The notes beneath the pieces are model-generated. The model made no database searches. It saw nothing but the letters and a program-made list of their open reading frames with translations, and was not told where the DNA came from. The translations under genes and the position numbers were made by a program. Shown here piece after piece: positions 10,636 through 20,719 of a stretch of DNA of 64,000 nucleotides (position 1 is its first letter; every line of letters begins with the position of its first letter). The stretch is from Heterohyrax brucei (Eukaryota; Chordata; Mammalia; Hyracoidea; Procaviidae): NCBI GenBank assembly GCA_028571685.1, contig CM053141.1, positions 79,051,833-79,115,832 on the forward strand, in the 5' to 3' direction.

Positions 10636-11640
10636 TGAGGACTGCTGATTAAGTTCACGAACTCAACCTAGAAAAAGTGCTACGTACCTCATTGCTGAAT
10701 ATCACTACAGCCACCTTCGTAATATTTCCCTTGTGAGTCTATGCACTGATGCCAGTGCTTAGTCCACCCTTCAAAGCAATTTTGGAACTCTTTTTGGAAT
10801 GGCCATCAGAGCTGCGTCGTATTACCCTTGATGTCCTGAATGTCATCAAAATGTCTTCCTTTGAAAATTTCCTTTAACTACAGGTAGAGATAAAAGTCAT
10901 TGGGGCCAGATCTGGGAAGCAGTGAGAGTGTTCCAAAACAGTTATTCATTCACTGGCTAAAAGCTCCCTCATAGACAACCATACAATTAAGTTCATAAAC
11001 TTGACACCGTGCCGCGTGCTCAACGGCAATTCGAAAAAGAGTTCCAAAATTGTTTTGAAGGACGTACTAGGTGCTGGTGTTGGTGCACAGCTTCCTAAGA
11101 GGGGTGCTTTGAAGATGACTGTCATGGATTGAATTGTGTCCCCCCAAAAACATATGTGTTGATTTGACTTGGTTAGGAGTCCCGATACGGTTCCATTCCT
11201 CCCATGTGTTGTGAATCCTGCCTCTGTGATATTGATGATGGAGAATGGTTTGCAGTTCAGTTAGTGAGGCAGGACCTAAGCTACAAGCTTGTGGAATATA
11301 AGGGAGAGAAGTGAGCGGAGGAAGTTGGAAACCTCGTACAACCAAGAGAGAAACACCGAGAGCAGAGCACGTCCTTTGGATCCGACGTTCCTGTGCTGAG
11401 ATGCTCTCACTGGATTTGGAGTCAACTTACCGAAATGTGATAAATTCTCTTACTGAATAGACTCATGATTTATAAATGGATTTGCAGCTCACCGGACTGT
11501 CTCAACAAACCTTCTTTTCTTGAAACCTTCCACTCGTGCTATTTTCTGTTAGAGCAGTACCAGATAACTAGGTGCTATTCAGTAATGAGGCATGTAGCAC
11601 TTAAGACAATTAAGATCACCGCCTTCATTGTCAGACTGCT
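10636..11640. mobile_element. Foldback mariner derivative 1, split by a solo LTR
   Basis: Starts after TA (10634-10635) with TGAGGACTGCTGATTAAG, the mariner right end reversed. It continues to about 10970, passes a spacer of about 55 bases (10971-11025), then reads the same right end in forward orientation from about 11025 to 11119. An LTR occupies 11120-11570. The mariner then resumes with GCTATTCAGTAATGAGGCAT and ends near 11640. It encodes no protein. The same junction and spacer occur at 16513-17069. Confidence 0.88.
11120..11570 (+). mobile_element. Solo LTR, MaLR/MLT1-like, inside a mariner
   Basis: Begins TGTCATGGATTGAATTGTGT and CCCCCCAAAAACATATG, in the style of MaLR LTRs. It contains AAGCTACAAGCTTGTGG and GCAGAGCACGTCCTTTGGA and ends near AGCAGTACCAGATAACTA. 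A close relative lies at 29390. No internal retroviral genes flank it. Family assignment is inference. Confidence 0.75.
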
Positions 11641-11745
11641 TAAGGTATTTCTAATTGAAAGACTTTCTGTATTTAAATTAGCAAGAAACTGAGAAACTTC
11701 CTATTTTTAAATCAGAAATAATGAGAAAGATAGAAATAGGTATAA

Positions 11746-11945
11746 CCCAAGGGTCCCTGAGTGGTATAAGAAGGTTGGTAGCTAACCAAAAAGTTGGAGG
11801 TTTGAGTGCACCCAGAGGTGCCTCAGAAGAAAGGCCTGATCAACTGTTGAAAAATCAGCATCGAAAACCCTGCAGATCACAGTTCTATTCTGATACACAT
11901 TGAGTCACCACGAGTCAATGAATAGATGGCAACTGGTAACTGGTA
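11746..11945 (+). mobile_element. AfroSINE, CACCCAGAGG subtype
   Basis: GGGTCCCTGAGTGGTATAAG, TAGCTAACCAAAAAGTTGGA, CACCCAGAGGTGCCTCAGAA, GAAAGGCCTGATCAACT, and tail GATGGCAACTGGTAACTGG. This subtype has a different middle section from the AGAAAGATGTGG type. Confidence 0.88.
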
Positions 11946-14145
11946 AGGCTTAACTACAGAACAATTTTCCTTTATATAACTTTAACATAAAAAACAAAAA
12001 CATGGGGCAATCAAAGATGTATATTCAATGAACAGGTTTTTGACATAGCCCTCTGGTTTTGATACATCATGTAGCTTGGAGGAACGGAGATGAATATGCT
12101 GCTAGAGTATGTTTCAACAGCAGTGCTTTTTATTTCCCCTGGAAGAGAAGCCTGCTCTCCATCCCACCTATGCCTTGCAGAATGCAGCCCACAGAGTAGC
12201 GGGCTCGTGGAACCATGCTCAGTGACCCAGTCTTCTCTCTGCAGAACACAGGTTTCTGCTGTTATTTTCTCCTCTTCTTCTACTTCATTCTGAGTTATGG
12301 GGAGCGTGTTCTCATTGTGATGGAGTGTGCTGCAGAAGGCTGTTTTCCTCGTTCTGTGCCATTTTATACTTGCTTGAGTCTGTCAGAAATGGGTCGGACA
12401 GTTGCAGCACAGAGACAAAAAGACTATGGGGGATGAGGGTGCTACCTGAGAGTATTCAGATTAGAAGACATGGGATTAATAAAGGAAGTTTTCTCCCTCC
12501 CCCCCCCCCGGAAAAATCCATGGGCTGATGTGCTTGTGGATGACTAAATCTCTTTGTGTTATGGTTATCAAGACACCAAAGACATTCTCCCTGGTAAAGA
12601 TTCCATCTGGGTGTGCCAGGTTCCTGAGGGGAGTACTGGGGTAGATCACCTTGGTGGCAGATCAGCATTACCGGGTGTGAAATCTCTCGGACCATCAGTC
12701 TTCCTGTTTATAATCACTTAGCATGGATTAAAGGATAACATCCCAGTCACACTGGAAAGATATGGATTTCCAGAATGTGAGAGGCTTCTGATTATTAAGG
12801 ATCTGCTGAAACTGAGATATTTTGAAAAATTTTAATCATAACAAAAGTGGCCCTGTACTCACTGAGAAGTAGTTCCGAGGAGACGGGATGAGGGCAATAA
12901 ACCTTGAGGATATCAGAAGCTAAAACAGAATGGATTTGGGGTACCTTTCCCTCCCTTCCTTATTTCTGTGCCTAATGCAATTATTTCAAAAATGGTATAT
13001 TCAGAACTTGGAAACAATGCATCAAACACCCACTGTTTTGACCTCTCTTCTGTTTCAAAACATTAAAATCCAATTGATTGGCTCTAGCAAGAATAACTTC
13101 ATCCACAAGAGACAAGAAGCATAACATTAGCGTGATGATAGGAAGAAACAGTTTGCTGCCTTAGTAGCAAGCAATTGGAACAAAATGTGTCAGTGGTTTA
13201 GAAATCATTCTCTCTGTGTTTGAATGCATGCTTTGTATTAAGAAGAAATGCACAGAATGAAAGAACATGAGGAATAACACATCTTTTCATCATGATGAAT
13301 CTTTTTTACTTCAGAGTGCTTCTATAATTTTAAGTGAGAATAAAACAATACTTACTCCCTGAAACTGTAGAGCTTGCAGTAAAATCCATTCCTAGCACTT
13401 CTCTGCATTCCGCTCACATAGCCTTCTTGTAGACTACAAGGAGTCTCAGGCTGTTCCAAACCAGTGGTCATGAGCCATTACACTCTGTTCCCTGTAGCTT
13501 TTGTTCCTAGTTGCATGTGATACTGTCACTGTGAAAGAAAATGTAAAATGTATGTTGACTTTGCACATGGAAGCATTATAGTTTCACCTGTTTAAACTAT
13601 TCTTGTATATGCCACCCAAAATATAATGTGATCAGTGCAGGGTAAGATAATATTTCGAAAGAGGATATACTAAATTAATATTCCTTTTATGTTAAGAGAC
13701 ATACCTTAGGAGAAAAATGTTTCTTGAGATTTTAGCCAGGTTTACATGTGGGGAGTAGAAAATTCGAGACAAGACTTCAAGCCCCAAATATCTGTATCAC
13801 TGGAACAATAGCATTTTGCCTAGGTAGATGTTTTTTAGAAAAGTTCTTAAAAAATTTATAATCCAATTTGGAAAGTATGTTGATTGGATTTTATAAATGA
13901 TGACAAAAGAAATAATATAGGATATTTTTAGTTATGTTTAGAATGAAGGTTTTCCTTTTTTGAAAGCTTAAGGTTATAGGGAAAGACCTATTTTGGGAGC
14001 ATAAGAGAAACAGTGGTGCAAAAATACATAACGTTTTATGCTAGTTTGTCCCCTCAAACTCATTTTAAGGAAAACTCATTACTTTTCCTCAAGAACCAAC
14101 TCTTTTTCCTCATGACTCTATTTTTGTCCCATGTATTCTAGTAAT
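11946..14145. other. No recognised element; poly-C tract near 12499
   Basis: About 2.2 kb without a repeat I can name. A run of C lies near 12499-12509. A pyrimidine tract ending in CTCTCTGCAG at about 12234-12243 looks like a splice acceptor, and an open frame follows (12215-12436). The frame resembles no protein I know, so I do not call an exon. A/T-rich after 13100. Confidence 0.4.
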
Positions 14146-14149
14146 TTAT

Positions 14150-14222
14150 GGAGTCTTTGGTGCTGTTGTAACTAAGTGCTGGGCTGCTAACCAGAAGGCT
14201 AGCAGTTCAGATCCACCACCTG
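14150..14222 (+). mobile_element. AfroSINE 5' fragment
   Basis: GGAGTCTTTGGTGCTGTTG, GCTGGGCTGCTAACCAGAAG and CAGTTCAGATCCACC are the SINE head only. It stops where an L1 copy begins. Confidence 0.8.
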
Positions 14223-14742
14223 GTTCTGTATGTGGATTATTTGTTTCCTCTCCTGTTCTTCTTCAGTAAGTTTAGCCAAAGATTTGTCACTTTTGTTGAT
14301 CTTTTCAAAAAACCAGATTTTGGTTTTGTCATTTTTTTGAATTGTTTTTATATTCTCTATTTTGTTTATTTCTGCTCTAATCTTTATTATCTGTTTTCTT
14401 CTGCTGCCTGAGGGGTTCCTGTGTTGCTCTCTTTCTACTTGTTGCAGCTGTATCTGCTGGCTCATAGCCATCCTTTGCCTACCAGCCAACAAAAAGAGAA
14501 AAAAAATTAAAAGCACCAGTACCTTCAGTCTGTGAAAGAAGCAAGGCAAGGGCAACAGTGCTCAGTGAGAGAGAGGAAGTTTCCCGTTTAGTGGCATGTA
14601 GTCCAGTGTGACAGCCCTATGCCATGTCCTAGGGCCCACTGGATATTCAGAAAGCTCTATTCAGTTATCAATCCAGGCTTTAGTTTTCAGAGGGAATTAA
14701 GGAGACATCTGTCTAGTCTTCCATGTTGGCTCTGCTCCCTAG
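14222..14742 (-). mobile_element. L1 copy joining 5'UTR directly to ORF2 linker
   Basis: Reading the minus strand, the L1 5' end (about 14742) runs through about 270 bases of 5'UTR to near 14475. It then joins ORF2 sequence after the endonuclease (QQVEREQHRN, IIKIRAEINKIENIK, TKIWFFEKINKSDKSLAKL, near 14455-14222). The rest of the 5'UTR, ORF1 and the endonuclease are missing, and the 3' end is also absent. Confidence 0.85.
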
Positions 14743-14774
14743 AACTTTTTACGCAGTAGAAATTGTCTCTAAAT

Positions 14775-14955
14775 ATTGATGACTGCTCTAGAGTTGATTA
14801 CAATTCGTGGTGACCGCATGTGTGTCACAATAGAACTACTCCAATTCATTTTTGGTGACTGTAATCTCTTAGAAACAGATTGGCACTCTGTGTGTATCAA
14901 TTGTCATCCTTGCAATTAATAGTCAAGTGTTTAACTATTTGTACCACCCTCACGA
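14775..14955 (-). mobile_element. AfroSINE, CACCCAGAGG subtype, diverged
   Basis: GAGTTGATTACAATTCGTGG, GACCGCATGTGTGTCACAAT and GTGTTTAACTATTTGTACCA match the reversed subtype in order. Confidence 0.7.
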
Positions 14956-15174
14956 AAGAAACCTCTCTAAATATTATCCCCCTGCCAAAAAACCTCATTG
15001 CCTTTAAGTCAGAGGCTCCAAATTAATCATAATAATAAACAGATAAGAATCTGGTTTGGTGGAAGAAAAGTTTGGAGAGGAAGGTTGCAGATTCTTGCTG
15101 ACTTGCTGACTTCTGTCATCTCCAAGTATGCTCTGTTTAAAAGGGACCGATGAAGTGGAGAGAAAAAGAGAAAG

Positions 15175-15290
15175 TTCAAAAGGCATTAAGGGACTTGTCC
15201 AAGATCTCAAAGTTAGTACAATTTAGAATTAGCAGCCAAGTAAAAGTTTAGTGCCCTTTTGGCTATCACCTTTGCTAACACCATTGCATG
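15175..15290 (+). mobile_element. Possible MIR fragment
   Basis: AAGGGACTTGTCCAAGATCT followed by CAAAGTTAGTAC resembles the MIR core, and the following bases fit loosely. Confidence 0.4.
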
Positions 15291-15395
15291 ATGGTTTCTA
15301 GTCTCTCCCATTATATTTCTACTTTTGTAGAATAGAAACTAAAATAGAAAATATTTTGTATCTCCCATGTATCCAACAACCCTCAGTATTCATCC

Positions 15396-15550
15396 ATTGT
15401 CTATGCTGTCAAGTTGATTCCAATTCATAGTGATCCTATAGGACAGAGTAGAACGGCCCCATAGGGTTTCCAAAGGGTACCTGGAGAATTTGAAGTGCCG
15501 ACTTTTAAGTTAGCAGATGTGGCACTTAGCCACTATGATGCTAAGTCTAG
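15396..15550 (-). mobile_element. AfroSINE
   Basis: CTGTCAAGTTGATTCCAATT, GTGATCCTATAGGACAGAGT, CCCCATAGGGTTTCCAAAGG, and TTAGCAGATGTGGCACTTAG, the reversed short subtype. Confidence 0.88.
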
Positions 15551-16460
15551 CAAATTAGGATATATGTTAGGTATTTTCAGTATACCTTTGTTAATGCATT
15601 TAGAAGAAAATTTCAAGCAGATTTAGCTCACTTAATTTATTGAAAACATGTTGATATTGAATATAATTAGCAATATTTTAATTTTCCCAACTCATTTTTA
15701 ATATATTGGGTTATAATAGATGCCTCTAAGTAAAAGAGTAAGCAGTATAGTTAATAGCTAATTGATCAATCTTGGAAAGTATTTTCCAAAAATTAATTTT
15801 TCTAATGATGGATAACAAATCTCTTCACAATTCCTATGTTTTCCATTTCTTTGCTTTCAAGACAATTCAGGAAGACCTAATTGAGTTGTCAGCTGATAGA
15901 TCACAAAAATAATATTAAAAATGTGTCACTGTGTGGTTTTTGAATGTAAAGTGGAAGAAGTTCAAAGACTTGAATGAGACTTTTATAGCAAAATTTTTCC
16001 AATCACATCTATTTATGTGAACAGTTTCTCAAAGCTTACAAATAACACATTAGAATTGATGTTTAACCCAGTTCTCATTCTAGCAAGAAAATAAATTCAT
16101 CCACCCAAATATGAATGAGATTAAAAACTCTCACTAATCCCACTAAGAATTTCTAATTTTTCTTTTTATGTTTAAAATTTATATTATTTTATGCTTTTTA
16201 TAATAAACTGTGTAATAGTAAAAGTTGTTATAGTAATAACTCAATCCAAAATGAAACAATTTAACCTAGAGAGACTTATCAGTCCATAAATTTACAAACT
16301 TACATTTTGTCATACAGAAAGATGAAGTGAGATCAGCAAAAGACTTTCAAGTAAAAAATATTTAATATGAAGATAATCTATGGGCAAAATAAAATGGAAA
16401 TAGTTCAAAAAATGCAAAAAGAACAATGTAAAATTTCTGAATATTGCAGATCAGCCTGTA
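15551..16460. other. A/T-rich, no recognised element
   Basis: About 0.9 kb, strongly A/T-rich. I see no repeat family, long ORF or RNA gene. Confidence 0.4.
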
Positions 16461-16512
16461 AACACGCACGCGCGCGCACACACACACACACACACATACA
16501 CACACACACACA
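16461..16512. repeat. (CA)n microsatellite
   Basis: An AC/GC alternating start grades into CA repeats with one CATA interruption. It abuts the mariner derivative on its right. Confidence 0.95.
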
Positions 16513-17069
16513 GGACTGACAATTAAGTTTGCGAATACATCCTAGAGAAAGTGCCACATACCTCATTGCTGAATATCACTACAGTCACCTTTGAAATACT
16601 CCCCTTGGGAAGCCGTGCTCCAATGCCAATCCCTAGTCCACTCTTCAAAGCAATTTTGGGACTCTTTTTCTGGAATGGCCATCAGAGCTGTCATTGTATT
16701 ACCTTTGATGTCCTGAATGTCATCAAAATGTCTTTCTTTCAATGTTTCCTTTATCTTCTGGGAAGAAAAAAGTCACTGGAGGCCAGAACAGGTGAGTAGG
16801 AAGGCTGTTCCAATACGGTTATTTCTTTACTGGCTAATAACTTCCCCACAGACAACTATACAGTTAAGTTTGTGAACTTGACAGCATACCACAGTGCACA
16901 ATGGCCATTCCAGAAAGAGTTCCAAAATTTCTTTGAAGGGTGAAGTGGGCAGTGGTACTGGTGCATAGCTTCCCAAGGGAAGTGCTTCGAAGATGACTAT
17001 AGTAATATTCAACAATGACATATGTAATACTTAACCAATTAAGTTTGTGGACTTAATTGTTTGGACCTC
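16513..17069. mobile_element. Foldback mariner derivative 2
   Basis: Begins GGACTGACAATTAAGTTTGC and reads the mariner right end in reverse to about 16848. It then has a spacer (16849-16900, containing CAGTTAAGTTTGTGAACTTG) and the right end forward (GGCCATTCCAGAAAGAG...) to TTAATTGTTTGGACCTC. The junction and spacer match those at 10964-11030. No coding capacity. Confidence 0.9.
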
Positions 17070-17098
17070 TTGTGTGTGTGTGTGTGTGTGTGTGTGTA
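17070..17098. repeat. (TG)n microsatellite
   Basis: A pure TG run directly after the mariner derivative. It is the complement of the CA run on the other side. Confidence 0.95.
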
Positions 17099-17308
17099 TT
17101 CCCTCCTAGTGGACAGTATGGAGGATCATAGATGATTTCTGGATATATTATTCCATCATTTTAAGTGTCAATATTTATAATATACCTGAAATAAAATTTT
17201 TTGTATCTATTTAAACTCAAAACTAAAAGAATTTACATGTTAATTAACAATGTGTGAGTGGATGCATAGTTTGACATGATGACTTTAGAGGAATACATAA
17301 GCAGAAGG

Positions 17309-17499
17309 AGCCCTGATGGCACAGTGGTTAAATACACAGCTGCTAACGGAATGGACACCCAGAGCTCCGCAAGAGAAAAGCCTGGCCATCTGCTTCTGGG
17401 TGTGTTACAACCTAGAAAATTCTATAGGGCAGTTCTACTCTGTCATGTGGGTTCACTTTGAGTTGAAAATGTCTCAATGGCACTTAACAGCAGCAACTG
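17309..17499 (+). mobile_element. AfroSINE with 8-bp duplication
   Basis: Head GGAGCCCTGATGGCACAGTG, middle AGAGAAAAGCCTGGCCATCT, GGGCAGTTCTACTCTGTCAT, tail AATGGCACTTAACAGCAGC. CATAAGCA at 17296-17303 and 17500-17507 flanks it. Confidence 0.92.
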
Positions 17500-17609
17500 C
17501 ATAAGCAAGTCCCGGGAACTCCTCCAACCTAGAAGCACTGGGTTGCACAGCTTCTATCTTCCTCTCCAGCCTCATCTGGTACTCCTCTCTCATTTGCTGT
17601 CTATTTCCC

Positions 17610-18480
17610 AGATCTTTTTTTTTATGTTTTTATTTTATTTTATTTATTGTGACTGAGTGAAAGTGTACAATCCAGTTTAAATTTGCATGCCCAGCTATGC
17701 GCAGCTCCTACTGCTCTCCTTGCCCGGTGGCAACACACTCCTCCTTTCTGTTCTGTATGTGTCATGTCCTCTTAACAATCTCCTGTCCGCTTTTCTCCAC
17801 CCTCTCCTCTCCCCTCTAGTAAGAGGCCAGTAGGACAACATCCTATAGATGCATAGAACCGTAAAGTGCACACACGATATGGTCACTGTGTTGCCATGTC
17901 CAATCTATTCCTGTCCAAGGAGTTGACCTCAGTAATGATTTACTGACAGGGACAGCATCAGGTCTGAGGCTATGCTCCCAGGGGAACCCTGAGGCCTTTG
18001 GACCATCAACTGTGGTCTTTTATTGGAGTTCTCAGCATGCACTCCTTTTTATTCTCGTGTTGCCACTGAGACTCAATTTTGTGAGTCCCACCACAGCTAT
18101 CACTGGTGGTGGCTGGGCACCATCTGGTTATTCTGATCACATGTTGATGTAGTCACCAATTCATATGGGTCTTTCTGTCTTCTGGGTCCCTTTTCCCCAC
18201 GTAGTTTTGGTCCTTGGTGATCACCTGTTCCTGCTGAGTTGGGACCATTTGGTGTACCTCAGATGGTAGCCCAGATCTTTTTTTCAGTTCTCTGAACACT
18301 CCTAGTTGCGTCCTACCTGCAATCTTTCTTTCTTTTCCTTGTTCACTCGGTGTCACCATTCTGCCCCCAACCATACTTAACCCAGATGATGTCCACACAC
18401 TCTGAACCCAGTTTCAATAAAAGGTCTTAGGGAAGCCTTCTGTAAGCAAGCCATTTACCAAAATTATGTCCACTAACAAC
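17610..18480 (-). mobile_element. L1-3'UTR-like retroposon, long copy
   Basis: On the plus strand it starts with TTTTATTTTATTTTATTTAT (an A-rich tail reversed), then TGACTGAGTGAAAGTGTACA. It continues through GATGTAGTCACCAATTCAT (about 18146), shared with the copy at 18612. Later parts are less certain. It has no coding content. It is consistent with the 3'UTR of an afrotherian L1, but no ORF2 is attached. Confidence 0.65.
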
Positions 18481-18489
18481 TCCCACCCC

Positions 18490-18608
18490 ATCTTGTTGCT
18501 GCTAATTGCCTGTCAGTTCTGACTCATGATGACCTCATGTGTGAAGAGTAGAACAACTCCACAGGGGTTTCAAGGCTGTCACCTTTCAGAATCAAATTGC
18601 TAAATCTG
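18490..18608 (-). mobile_element. AfroSINE, CACCCAGAGG subtype, fragment
   Basis: TTGCCTGTCAGTTCTGACTC, GATGACCTCATGTGTGAAGA and GTAGAACAACTCCACAGG are its reversed tail half. Confidence 0.7.
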
Positions 18609-18611
18609 TCC

Positions 18612-19385
18612 TCCTAGTTTTTTTTATTATGATTAAGTGAAGGAATACAATCCAAGTCAATTTTGCATGCCTGCCTCTCTGCAACTCTATCTGTTCTCCT
18701 CACCTTGTGACAGCTGTTTTACTCTTTACTTCTAGAATCCTATTAACAAGCACTTGTCCCCTACTCTCCATCCTCTCTTCTCTCTATAAAGAAACCAGTA
18801 CAACAGCCTCCTATCAATGTATAAAGCCAAGAAGGACACAAATGACATGCTCACTCTGTGTCTCCGAGTCCAGTCCATTCTTTGTCTGAAGTGTTGACCT
18901 CAGCACTGGTTTCAGATCTGGGGCAGCAGCAAGTCTAGGGGCCACGTTCCCAGGGGACCCTCCAGGTTGTCAGACTATCATTTCTGGTCTTTTAGTAGAG
19001 TTCTTGGTCTGCACACATTTTTCTTTATCATGCTACATCAGGAACTCTACAGCCTTAAGACCCTTAAGGCTGTGTTTCGTGATAGGCACTGTCTGGTTCT
19101 TCTGGTCTCATGCTGATGTAGTCTCCCAATCATATGGGTCCTTCTGTCTCCTGGGCTGATATTTACTTATATCTTTGATGCTGTTGGTCATCATCTGTTC
19201 TGAGTGGGTTGGGACTAATTGATATTCTTCAGATGGCGGCTTGCTGGCTTTTAAGACCCCAGATGCCACTCACCAATACTTAGTGTAGAAGACTCTCTTA
19301 GTGAAAGACTAGTTCTGCCAATTGACCTTGATGTCCCCTGGAAACATGGTCCCCAGGCCCTTGTCCCTGCTAATCTATCCCTCCT
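18612..19385 (-). mobile_element. L1-3'UTR-like retroposon, most complete copy
   Basis: TTTTTTTATTATGATTAAGTG (after a T run), GCATGCCTGCCTCTCTGCAA, TCATGCTGATGTAGTCTCCC, CAGATGGCGGCTTGCTGGCT, and TTTTAAGACCCCAGATGCCA. It stops near 19385. Poly-T at the left marks the reversed 3' tail, so the sense strand is minus. Family is inferred. Confidence 0.68.
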
Positions 19386-19404
19386 AATTTTTAAGCAGAA
19401 AGAT

Positions 19405-19530
19405 CTGTGTTGGCACAATCATTAACCACTCAGCTGCTAACAAAAAGGTTGACACATAGTGCTCTGTGAGAGAAAGACCTGGCGGTCTGCTTCTATAAAG
19501 ATCACAGTCTTAGCTTACACACATTCCTGT
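19405..19530 (+). mobile_element. AfroSINE 5' part
   Basis: TTGGCACAATCATTAACCAC, CTCAGCTGCTAACAAAAAGG and AGAAAGACCTGGCGGTCTGC, ending after AAAGATCACAGTCTTAG. The tail is missing. Confidence 0.85.
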
Positions 19531-19589
19531 GTCAGCCTTAGCACAACTGTGATAAAAAACAAAACAAAACAAAAAAATTGATCATTGTT

Positions 19590-19710
19590 TCACTGTGAAT
19601 TCTGTGAGGGCAGGGATCAACTCTATTTTGTTAACCATTGTATCCTCAGAGAGTCCAGCACTGAGATAGGTATATGGAAGGGATGCAGTACTTGCTAAAT
19701 GAGTGATACA
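19590..19710 (+). mobile_element. L2/MIR-type 3' end fragment
   Basis: TGTGAGGGCAGGGATCAACT, CATTGTATCCTCAGAGAGTC and CTTGCTAAATGAGTGA follow the usual wording of this old tail. Confidence 0.55.
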
Positions 19711-20654
19711 GCTTGTTTTTGTTTAGTAGCATGTGGTCACACATTATTAGTACTCATTTAAACAGGAAGAAAACATCTATATTGGTGAATGATCTCAAGA
19801 GAATTTTATGAATGAAGATTATGTACAATAAAGGACTTTGAAGGGTTAAAATTAGTATTCAAATGTTGTCTGTGATGTGTAAATTTTCCTTGTGAGTTCA
19901 GGTTCTCTGAGATGCAGTCTCCAAGACCTGATTAGAAGTACAAGAAATTTACCTAGCAAATGCCTTGAAATATAAAGGGAGCTAGAGTAGGCATAGGTGG
20001 TGTGAGCCTTCCAATTGGAATGCAGAGCTGACATCTGTGAAAGAGAGGAAGAAGAAAGGAGGATTTGGTGGGAAGGATCTCTGACTGCAGTGTAAGTCTG
20101 AGAACATGTTGGATAAATCAATGCAGAGTTCTGTAGCACAAGCCTCCTGTTACATGAGTTCTGTACCCTACAGACATAGGACTCCCTAGTGTCTCTGCCA
20201 CTTACTATCTGGGCTGGGAGCAGTCTAGGGGAAGCATGGCCTTGGTGCAGGCCTAGTGATGCATCCAGTTGGATGCAACTGGAGCTAGCAGCCCACTCTG
20301 TTCCTTACAGCAGGAGATCTAACCAGCACATTCTCAAGGCTGCCACACTCAGAAATCTAAAGGAGGATAGTCCATATCCTAATCATAAATGGGGACATCC
20401 TGCGTGGGGCTGGAACAGGGGTTGCCACCCCTGATTTTCAGTTTGTAATTTATGTGTTTTATTTTTCCTTGACAAAGGCCAAACGTAGTCAACCCTTACC
20501 CCTCGGCTTCCAGACTAACTGCTGTTTGCCATTAGCGAACTACAGATTCTCGCTGATATGGCTCCTTCTTCATGACTACCAGTCTAGTCACTACTTTCAA
20601 TTGACATGTTGGTCATTGATTATTCAATGTTGACTTGGGCAACAATAAAATACA
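19711..20654. other. No firm assignment
   Basis: 19890-20420 may be an old LTR (TTCTCTGAGATGCAGTCTCC), but I cannot name it. No gene signal is visible. Confidence 0.35.
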
Positions 20655-20666
20655 ATCAAAGAGTAA

Positions 20667-20682
20667 GCCAAAGCCAAGTGCC
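20667..20682 (-). mobile_element. 16-bp insertion of RTE/SINE tail
   Basis: GCCAAAGCCAAGTGCC sits between perfect 12-bp direct repeats ATCAAAGAGTAA (20655-20666 and 20683-20694). The sequence is the reversed terminal motif GGCACTTGGCTTTGGC, also seen in five other short inserts. Confidence 0.75.
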
Positions 20683-20719
20683 ATCAAAGAGTAAAGGCAG
20701 ACTTTTAGCAAACAGTCCT

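Noticed and set aside
12215..12436. Possible exon after a CTCTCTGCAG acceptor
   Set aside because: The translation matches nothing I know and no donor or further exons are visible.
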